Shown here piece after piece: positions 8,894 to 15,598 of a stretch of DNA of 64,000 bases. Position 1 is the first letter of the stretch. Each line of letters begins with the position of its first letter. The position numbers and the translations under genes are program-made. Below the pieces are notes generated by a model. That model was not told the origin of the DNA. It did not search any database and worked only from the letters and a program-made list of their open reading frames with translations. The DNA is taken from NCBI RefSeq assembly GCF_001269905.1, contig NZ_LHVK01000003.1, forward strand, positions 186,001 through 250,000. Reading direction: 5' to 3'. Source of the stretch: Pseudomonas corrugata. GTDB lineage: Bacteria > Pseudomonadota > Gammaproteobacteria > Pseudomonadales > Pseudomonadaceae.

Positions 8894-10273
8894 GTGACTG
8901 CTCCCCTGACTGAACTGCAGAACCTCTGGCTGACCGAGACGGTACGCCTGCGTGAAGAACACGCGGGCCCGCTCCAGGACCAGGAAGCCAATCGCCAGGC
9001 CCGCGCGGCGGGTGGCGATCTATCGACCCGCATTCACCATCGCGCCCGCCGGCTGGCCGAGCGTGACGGTCTCACCGAAGCCCTGCGCCACTGGCTGCAA
9101 GGGGCACGCCTGGCGCTGATCGTCCTGGCAGTCTTCGCCATCTTCAGCGGTGCCGGCCTGGGATTTGCCGCCCTCGGCGACGGTCAAACACCCGTCAACG
9201 TATTCTGGGCCCTCGGCAGCCTGTTGGGGCTGAACCTGATCCTGATCATCGGCTGGGCCTTGGGCCTGGTATTCGCTGGGGAACAAGGCGCGATACTGGG
9301 ACGCCTGTGGCTGTGGCTCAGCGAAAAACTCGCCCGCGATGCCAAGGCGGCCCAGCTGGCGCCGGCCTTGCTGCTATTGCTGCAACGACACAAGCTCAAT
9401 CGCTGGGCACTCGGCATGCTGGTCAACGGCGCGTGGTTACTGGCGATGCTCAGCGCGCTGGTCATCGTACTGCTATTGATGGCGACCCGACGCTATGGTT
9501 TCGTCTGGGAAACCACCATCCTCGGTGGCGAAACCTTCGTCTCCCTGACCCGCACCCTTGGCGCGTTGCCCGCGCTGTTGGGCTTCAGTGCCCCGACCGT
9601 CGAAATGATCCGCGCCAGCGGCGACGGCGCCCTGAACATCGAAAGCGCCCGGCAGGCCTGGGCCGCGTGGCTGGTGGGCGTGGTGCTGGTGTATGGCGTG
9701 CTGCCACGCCTGGGCCTGGCACTGCTGTGCCTGTGGCGTTGGCGGCGCGGCCGCGCCACCCTGGGCCTGGATTTGAATCTGCCGGGCTACGCGCAACTGC
9801 GCGAACACTTGATGCCCAGCAGTGAACGACTGGGGGTCAGCGACGCCGCGCCCGGACAACTGCATCCGATCGAGCACTCGGTCGGCACGCTGGACAGCAC
9901 GGGAGCGCTGCTGGTGGCGATCGAACTGGACGAGCGACCCTGGCCGCCGAAGCTGCCGGACTCAGTGAAAAACGCCGGCATCCTCGACAGCCGCGAGTCG
10001 CGTCACAAACTCCTCGAGCAGTTGTCGCGCTTCCCTCCGGCGCGCCTGGCGATTGCCTGCGACCCACGACGGTCACCGGACCGCGGCAGTCTGGCATTGA
10101 TCGCCGAACTGGCCCGCAGCGCCAGTGCTACCCGTGTATGGCTGTTGCAGGCGCCCCCCGGCGAGGCCCTGGACGCCGAGCGCCTGGGCGACTGGCACAA
10201 CGCATTGCAACAATTGCAGTTGCCCTTCGCCGATTGTGCGCCTCTGAACTGGCTGGAGACCGGCCATGACTGA
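8894..10273 (+). CDS. DUF2868 membrane protein
   Basis: A 459-aa protein of a family with no known function. It has a charged N-terminal region of about 70 residues, then four clear hydrophobic segments at about 72-95, 105-130, 175-198 and 253-280, and a soluble C-terminal half of about 170 residues that is hydrolase-like in texture but shows no motif I can name. I use GTG 8894 as start since no upstream ATG fits. It overlaps the following GTPase gene by 8 bp, so the two are translated together and probably act together at the inner membrane. Confidence 0.8.
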   Translation: MTAPLTELQNLWLTETVRLREEHAGPLQDQEANRQARAAGGDLSTRIHHRARRLAERDGLTEALRHWLQGARLALIVLAVFAIFSGAGLGFAALGDGQTPVNVFWALGSLLGLNLILIIGWALGLVFAGEQGAILGRLWLWLSEKLARDAKAAQLAPALLLLLQRHKLNRWALGMLVNGAWLLAMLSALVIVLLLMATRRYGFVWETTILGGETFVSLTRTLGALPALLGFSAPTVEMIRASGDGALNIESARQAWAAWLVGVVLVYGVLPRLGLALLCLWRWRRGRATLGLDLNLPGYAQLREHLMPSSERLGVSDAAPGQLHPIEHSVGTLDSTGALLVAIELDERPWPPKLPDSVKNAGILDSRESRHKLLEQLSRFPPARLAIACDPRRSPDRGSLALIAELARSASATRVWLLQAPPGEALDAERLGDWHNALQQLQLPFADCAPLNWLETGHD

Positions 10274-11639
10274 GCCCTTGAAACCACTGAAACTGGCCGT
10301 GGTCGGCCATACCAACGTCGGCAAGACCTCGCTGCTGCGCACCCTGACCCGGGACGTCGGCTTTGGCGAAGTATCCCATCGCCCGAGCACCACCCGGCAC
10401 GTCGAAGGGGCGCGCTTGTCGGTGGATGGCGAAGCGCTGCTGGAGTTGTATGACACGCCGGGCCTGGAGGATGCCATCGCCCTGCTCGATTACCTCGAAC
10501 GCCTGGAGCGCCCCGGTGAACGCCTGGACGGCCCGGCGCGCCTGGCCCGTTTTCTGAAGGGCAGCGAGGCGCGACAGCGTTTCGAGCAGGAAGCCAAAGT
10601 GTTGCGGCAACTGCTTGCCAGTGACGCCGGGCTCTACGTGATCGATGCCCGGGAGCCGGTGCTGGCGAAGTACCGTGACGAACTGGAAGTCCTCGCCAGC
10701 TGCGGAAAACCGCTGCTGCCGGTGCTGAATTTCGTCAGCAGCGCCCAGCACCGCGAACCCGATTGGCGCGAGGCCCTGGCCCGCTTGGGGTTGCACGCCC
10801 TGGTGCGCTTCGACAGCGTTGCCCCGCCCGAGGATGGCGAGCGGCGCCTGTATGAAAGCCTTGCGCTGTTGTTGGAAAATGCACGCGGCCAACTGGAACG
10901 ATTGATCGCCGATCAACAGGCCCAACGCCTGGCTCGCCAGCAGAGCGCGGCACGCTTGATCGCCGAGTTGCTGATCGACTGCGCCGCCTGCCGACGCAGC
11001 GTGACCAGCGACACCGAGCAGGAGCACCAGGCCATCAGCGAGTTGCGCAAGGCGGTGCGCCAGCGGGAACAGCGCTGCGTCGAAGCCCTGCTCAAGCTCT
11101 ATGCCTTTCGTCCCCAGGACGCCGCGGCCAGTGATCTACCGCTGCTCGATGGACGCTGGGGCGACGACCTGTTCAACCCTGCAACCCTCAAGCAACTGGG
11201 CGTACGGGTCGGCGGCGGAATCGCGGCCGGAGCTGCGGCCGGGGCTGGAGTGGATTTGCTGGTGGGCGGCCTGACCCTCGGTGCCGCCGCTCTGGTCGGC
11301 GCTATAGCCGGCGGCGCCCTGCAAACAGCCCGCGGCTATGGCAACCGGTTGATGGGAAAACTGAAGGGCCAGCGAGAACTGACCGTGGACGACAGCGTGC
11401 TGCGTCTGCTGGCCCTGCGCCAACGACAACTGGTGCAAGCCCTGAACCAGCGCGGCCACGCGGCGCTGGACAGCATCAGGATCGATACGCCCCAGGACAA
11501 GAGCTGGCGCGAAGGCAAACTGCCCGAAGCCTTGAACAAGGCTCGGGCGTATCCGCAGTGGTCATCGCTCAACGCCCATCCAAGGTTGAATCAGGCCGAG
11601 CGACAGGAGCAGATCGAGCAGTTGGCCGCGCAGTTATAG
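10266..11639 (+). CDS. DUF3482 GTPase (Era/EngA-like G domain)
   Basis: A 457-aa protein with an N-terminal GTPase domain: G1 is GHTNVGKTSLL at about residues 14-24, G3 is DTPGLED at about 63-69, and LNFVSS is a candidate degenerate G4. The C-terminal DUF3482 part includes a long Gly/Ala-rich hydrophobic stretch (about 318-365) that looks able to enter or contact a membrane. Overlap with the DUF2868 membrane protein suggests a complex. Its biological role is unknown to me; a part in membrane or envelope maintenance would be a guess. Confidence 0.82.
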   Translation: MTEPLKPLKLAVVGHTNVGKTSLLRTLTRDVGFGEVSHRPSTTRHVEGARLSVDGEALLELYDTPGLEDAIALLDYLERLERPGERLDGPARLARFLKGSEARQRFEQEAKVLRQLLASDAGLYVIDAREPVLAKYRDELEVLASCGKPLLPVLNFVSSAQHREPDWREALARLGLHALVRFDSVAPPEDGERRLYESLALLLENARGQLERLIADQQAQRLARQQSAARLIAELLIDCAACRRSVTSDTEQEHQAISELRKAVRQREQRCVEALLKLYAFRPQDAAASDLPLLDGRWGDDLFNPATLKQLGVRVGGGIAAGAAAGAGVDLLVGGLTLGAAALVGAIAGGALQTARGYGNRLMGKLKGQRELTVDDSVLRLLALRQRQLVQALNQRGHAALDSIRIDTPQDKSWREGKLPEALNKARAYPQWSSLNAHPRLNQAERQEQIEQLAAQL

Positions 11640-11652
11640 ACGAGCCGGTCCC

Positions 11653-11784
11653 TGTGGCGAGGGGATTCATCCCCGCTGGGGTGCGAAGCGCCCCTGAAAC
11701 CTGGCACCGCGGTGCGTCAGGTAGACCGCGTCAATCCTTTTGGGGGCGCTGCGCACCCCAGCGGGGATAAATCCCCTCGCCACA
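11653..11784. repeat. Long palindromic repeat, GTGGCGAGGGGATTTATCCC family
   Basis: Terminal arms TGTGGCGAGGGGATTCATCC and the complement flank inner arms around GGGGCGCTGCGCACCCCAGC. It is one of four copies in this window (with 29132, 47471 and 59657), a family distinct from the REP core. Confidence 0.88.
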
Positions 11785-11809
11785 AAAAGCGGTTGTGTCA
11801 GGTAGGGAT

Positions 11810-12301
11810 TCAGCCATCGAGCAAGATTTCGAGCGCCGCCGCAGCCTCAGCCAACTCCAACTCGCTGAACACCCGCACCCCGTGACGCTTGAGCAACGCC
11901 GCCGTCACACCCTCGCCACGGACCTTCACCCCGCCGAATGTCCCATCATAGGTCAGCAGGTTGCCGCAGGACGGACTGTTGGCCTTGAGCACAGCGACCC
12001 GGATACCGTGTTCACGCACCAGCTCCAGGGCCTGGTACGCACCCGACAGAAACTGCGCACTCACATCCTCCCCCTCGGACGTCATCACGACCGCCTGGCC
12101 ATCGAGCACCTGTGCGCCCTGCCCGCCGGGGATTTCCGCTGCCGCCCGAGGCGTGGGCAAACCGCCAGCGACTTCCGGGCACAGTGGCACGACACGGCCT
12201 TCATCGACCCACCGCTGGAGTTGCTCGAACGGCCCGCTCGCACCTGCGTCGTAACGCACGCGATGTCCGAGCAGGCAACGACTGACCAGGATCTTGTCCA
12301 T
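11810..12301 (-). CDS. DUF523 / TudS-like Fe-S protein
   Basis: A 163-aa DUF523 protein. Members of this family include TudS, a [4Fe-4S] enzyme that removes sulfur from thiouracil. The three cysteines that would hold the cluster are present: C9 in SRCLLG, C41 in PLCPEV and C112 in NSPSCGN. The protein should be cytoplasmic. Its ATG directly follows the stop of the 2OG-Fe(II) oxygenase (TGAATG), so the pair is probably one operon. The desulfurase role is carried over from the family; the substrate here is not known. Confidence 0.8.
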   Translation of the reverse strand: MDKILVSRCLLGHRVRYDAGASGPFEQLQRWVDEGRVVPLCPEVAGGLPTPRAAAEIPGGQGAQVLDGQAVVMTSEGEDVSAQFLSGAYQALELVREHGIRVAVLKANSPSCGNLLTYDGTFGGVKVRGEGVTAALLKRHGVRVFSELELAEAAAALEILLDG

Positions 12302-12925
12302 TCAGAACAACTCGTTGCCACGGCGTCGGAACCAGCCGGTCAAGGACAGGCGATCCCGCGTGGCTGGCAGAACTTCATGGGGGATGTTTCCCGACAGGAA
12401 TACCACCAGACAGCCGCCGGTGGGCACCACGTCCTGCTCCCTGCCTTCATCCAGGTACATGCGCAACTGGCCGCCATGCTCCGGCAACCAACCGTCATTG
12501 AGGTAGAGCACTGCCGACACCATGCGCCGGTCGTCATCACGGAAGCGATCGACATGCTTGAGGTAGAACGCACCGGGGGGGTACAGAGCGAAGTGACTTT
12601 CGAAATCCTCCAGACCCAGGAATAGCCCACGATTCAACGCCTCGCGCAGGCTGTCCATCAGTCCCAGGTAACGGTCGCAGGCCTCGGCCTGGCCGGGTTC
12701 GATCCACTGGATGCGATCACCCCGTATGCCTTCGCGGATTTCTGAAAACAAGCCGCGCCCGACCGCAGCCGGAGCCAGTTCGCCTTCGGCGGCACGCTGG
12801 CGACACTCGGCCGCCAGGGCACGGGTCAGCGCATCCGGCAGGAAGATGTTCTGCTGCGACCAGCCGCGCTCGGCCAGGTCATCGACAATACGTAACAGCA
12901 ACGGGTGATCAGAAGGTATTTGCAT
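12302..12925 (-). CDS. 2OG-Fe(II) oxygenase (prolyl-4-hydroxylase-like)
   Basis: A 207-aa protein of the P4H-like 2-oxoglutarate/iron oxygenase fold. The iron triad is visible as HVDRF (H and D) and IPHEVL (second H), and the 2-oxoglutarate-binding basic residue lies in RDRLSLTGWF. Such enzymes hydroxylate proteins or small molecules. I chose ATG 12925 (MQIPSDHP); an in-frame ATG nine bases upstream at 12934 is also possible, and no clear ribosome-binding site decides between them. It abuts the DUF523 gene downstream with no gap. The substrate is unknown. Confidence 0.82.
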   Translation of the reverse strand: MQIPSDHPLLLRIVDDLAERGWSQQNIFLPDALTRALAAECRQRAAEGELAPAAVGRGLFSEIREGIRGDRIQWIEPGQAEACDRYLGLMDSLREALNRGLFLGLEDFESHFALYPPGAFYLKHVDRFRDDDRRMVSAVLYLNDGWLPEHGGQLRMYLDEGREQDVVPTGGCLVVFLSGNIPHEVLPATRDRLSLTGWFRRRGNELF

Positions 12926-13074
12926 GGCGCGCATAGTATGCCTGTGCCCGCAAAACCGACAGCGCCACGCAGCGGGTTTGCAGCGCCAGGTGGCACCGCC
13001 GTACGAACTTGATACGAATTCTCGACAAGTTCCCACACCCCACGGAGAATAGTCGGCTGCTGACAGGAGTCCCT

Positions 13075-13818
13075 ATGCGCCGTTTGCTTTTCTCACTGTT
13101 GATGTTCTGCGTTTTGCCCGCTTGGGCAGACAGCTACGACCAGTTGTACAAGGTCGCCGGCTGGCCGGAACAGCGGGCGCATTTCAACGATGCCTTGAGC
13201 GCCGCGCAGCAGCGTTACCAGAACAGCCTGCCGCCAGCGGTGTTCCAGGCCCTGGTGAGCAACAGCAATCAGCGTTTCGCCCCCCAGGCCATGGACCAGC
13301 GGGCCAAGGCGCAGATGCGCAGGAATCTTCGTGATCCGAACCCGGCCCTGACGTTCTTCCAGTCGCCGCTGGGACGCAAGGTCGTGGCCGCCGAGCTACT
13401 GGCAACCCGTCGCGACCAATTGGCAAAGAACGCCAAGGGCCTGCCCAAGATGCAGGCCAGCGATAACCGCCTGCTGATCATCGGCCACCTGGCCCAGGCC
13501 CTGCCCGCCCGCGAGGCTGGCGCCGAAGTCAGCCTGGCCATCGCTGGCGTGGCGGCCGACAGCCTCAGCTCGATGATCCCCGGCCTGCTGGGCGGTGGCC
13601 AGGCCCAGGGCATGCTGAACGGCCAGCGCCAGCGGTTGATGGATCAGATCGGCGCCGACCTGAACAACACCCTGCTGTACGTCTACCGTGACCTGACCGA
13701 TACCGAGCTGGAGGAGTTTTCCACGTTTGCCGAATCGGCCGAGGGCCAAGCCTATTACCAGGCGGCCCTGGCGGCGATCCGGGCGGGGTTGGCGGTGGGG
13801 CAGAACCTCGGGCAGTAA
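13075..13818 (+). CDS. DUF2059-type periplasmic protein
   Basis: A 247-aa secreted protein with signal peptide MRRLLFSLLMFCVLPAWA. The rest is helical, with a segment of DUF2059 character (MDQRAKAQMRR... and TDTELEEFSTFAESAEGQAYY near the C-terminus, where such proteins typically carry an 'F..p.G.....' helix). No catalytic motif is seen. GACAGGAGT lies correctly before ATG 13075, which rules out the longer open frame that begins at 13009. It is transcribed alone, divergent from the 2OG oxygenase. The function is unknown. Confidence 0.75.
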   Translation: MRRLLFSLLMFCVLPAWADSYDQLYKVAGWPEQRAHFNDALSAAQQRYQNSLPPAVFQALVSNSNQRFAPQAMDQRAKAQMRRNLRDPNPALTFFQSPLGRKVVAAELLATRRDQLAKNAKGLPKMQASDNRLLIIGHLAQALPAREAGAEVSLAIAGVAADSLSSMIPGLLGGGQAQGMLNGQRQRLMDQIGADLNNTLLYVYRDLTDTELEEFSTFAESAEGQAYYQAALAAIRAGLAVGQNLGQ

Positions 13819-13841
13819 AAACTTCAGCGCCTGAGATTCCG

Positions 13842-13937
13842 CCATCGCGAGCAGGCTCGCTCCCACAGGGAATCGGGTGTGTACACGGATTTTGTGACCC
13901 GCCGAGATTCATTTTGGGAGCGAGCCTGCTCGCGACA
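13842..13937. repeat. REP pair, outward arrangement
   Basis: Here the two REP cores (TCGCGAGCAGGCTCGCTCCC, then GGGAGCGAGCCTGCTCGCGA) point the opposite way from the pair after ilvD. They sit between the convergent DUF2059 and alpha/beta hydrolase genes. Confidence 0.88.
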
Positions 13938-13948
13938 GGGCCCTGAAG

Positions 13949-14896
13949 TCACCGCCGGATCCGGCTCATCCGCTTGGTCAGGAACCCAAACATCTCTTGC
14001 CGCATCGCCAGCACTTCATTTGCCAGGTGATGGCGGCCCTGGGGCAGCATCAGTATCTGGGGCCGGTCGAACTTGCTGTGCAGCACTTGCAGATTATGTT
14101 TCCAATCCACGGTCATGTCCGCCTGCCCCTGCACGATCAGGGGCCGGCGCGGGCTGCTCGGGGCAGCTTCGATACGCTTGATCCACCGCCCCAATGCACC
14201 CACCCAGGCGGTAGGCAGGCGTAGCGGCTGCAGTGGGTCGGCTTGCAGGAACGGCAGGAACTGCGGGTCAGTGGAGTTTTCGCTGAAGCGCCGGGCGATG
14301 CCGGTCACGAAGGGCTTGAGCAGGTGATAACTCAGCCGTGACCAGCCCCAGGCCCGAGGGCGCACCAGGGGCGACAACAGGATGACCTGGCCCTGGGCCG
14401 GGCTGTTCGCCCCCTGATTAAGCACATGATCGACCACGATTGCGCCGCCGGTGCTTTGCCCACAGAGGTGCCACGGCTGCGGCAGCCCCAGCTTTCCGGC
14501 CTCGGCCAGCAAGCCCTGCAATGTGGCCTGGTACTCGGCGAAATCGCCGATGCTGGCGCGTTCGCCGCTGGACAGCCCATGACCTGGCAGGTCACAGGCG
14601 ATCACCGCAAAATGCTGCTCCAGGCCCCATTCGACCAAGTGCCGGTAGAGTCCCATGTGATCGTAGTAACCGTGAAACACGAATAACGTTGCCACGGCTT
14701 TTTCCGGCCACCAGACCTGATCGACCAACTCATATCCATCGATCTCGAAACGTCCAAGCCCCTTGCGCAAGGTCCGCTGGGGAAAATCCAATCCATAGAA
14801 TTGTTGATAGGCCTGGGCCTGCGCAGACAGCGGCTGCCACTGGTCCAACGGTTGCAGGCTGGCACGCAGATGATCGGGGTCGAAAGTGGCAGGCAT
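13949..14896 (-). CDS. Alpha/beta hydrolase (serine aminopeptidase S33 / lysophospholipase-like)
   Basis: A 315-aa alpha/beta hydrolase of the monoglyceride-lipase/PldB type. Visible are the oxyanion stretch VFHGYYDHMGLYRHL, CDLPGHGLSSGERA, the nucleophile elbow CGQSTGG (G-Q-S-T-G) and a late H in QGRHHLANE. No signal peptide is seen, so it is probably cytoplasmic or loosely membrane-bound. I took ATG 14896 (MPATFDP); a longer frame to 14920 exists. It is divergent from the DUF6436 gene. It is likely an esterase or lysophospholipase; the true substrate is open. Confidence 0.8.
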   Translation of the reverse strand: MPATFDPDHLRASLQPLDQWQPLSAQAQAYQQFYGLDFPQRTLRKGLGRFEIDGYELVDQVWWPEKAVATLFVFHGYYDHMGLYRHLVEWGLEQHFAVIACDLPGHGLSSGERASIGDFAEYQATLQGLLAEAGKLGLPQPWHLCGQSTGGAIVVDHVLNQGANSPAQGQVILLSPLVRPRAWGWSRLSYHLLKPFVTGIARRFSENSTDPQFLPFLQADPLQPLRLPTAWVGALGRWIKRIEAAPSSPRRPLIVQGQADMTVDWKHNLQVLHSKFDRPQILMLPQGRHHLANEVLAMRQEMFGFLTKRMSRIRR

Positions 14897-15004
14897 CAAT
14901 ATTTCCAGGCAAACGCACAAGGCGCGAAAACAGACTTTGTAGACCTGCGATATTCATCTGTCGCGACAGGCATGGCAAGCTACGCGGCTTCAGAGGATGA
15001 ATCC

Positions 15005-15589
15005 ATGCGCCAGTCCCACCGCACGACCCTGCTTGCCAGTCTGCTTGCCCTTGGGTGCGCAGTCGTGCTGTGGGTCGCCTACGACTGGTTCCAGGGACGT
15101 TTCCTGCGAGCTTTCAGCCAACACACCGCGGTATTTTCCGGCGATCCCCTGCGCCTGCCGCCCGAGCTGGCCGGGCCCGGCCCGATCCGCCTGGTGCACT
15201 TCTGGGACCCGGCCTGCCCGTGCAACGTCGGCAATCAGCAACACCTGTCCGAACTGGTCGATAAATACGCACCACAAGGTGTCGAGTTCTATGCGATACA
15301 GAAAAGCGGCACTCAAGGCCAGCTACCGACCACGCTGAGCAGCCTCAAGCCGCTTGCAGCATTGCCCGGTTCGGAGCAGATTCCCGCCAGCCCGGCCGTG
15401 GCGATATGGAGTCGCACCGGCGAACTGGCCTACTTCGGTCCCTACAGCGAAGGCTTGACCTGCAATTCGAGCAACAGCTTCATCGAGCCGATTCTCGAGG
15501 CCTTGAACGTCGGCCGCGCCGTCAATGCAACCCACACACTGGCGGTGGGCTGTTATTGTCAGTGGGGCAAGGACGCATCATCCGAATAA
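15005..15589 (+). CDS. DUF6436 thioredoxin-like membrane-anchored protein
   Basis: A 194-aa protein with one N-terminal membrane segment (about residues 7-27) and a periplasmic thioredoxin-like domain: IRLVHFWDPACPCNVGNQQH stands where thioredoxins have W-C-x-x-C. The motif is C-P-C rather than CxxC, and the C-terminus holds a second C-x-C (GCYCQW). GAGGATGAATCC before ATG 15005 sets the start. Ten bases separate it from the acylase gene, so they are likely co-transcribed. The role is unknown; redox or metal handling in the periplasm is an inference from the cysteines. Confidence 0.75.
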   Translation: MRQSHRTTLLASLLALGCAVVLWVAYDWFQGRFLRAFSQHTAVFSGDPLRLPPELAGPGPIRLVHFWDPACPCNVGNQQHLSELVDKYAPQGVEFYAIQKSGTQGQLPTTLSSLKPLAALPGSEQIPASPAVAIWSRTGELAYFGPYSEGLTCNSSNSFIEPILEALNVGRAVNATHTLAVGCYCQWGKDASSE

Positions 15590-15598
15590 GAGAGCACC

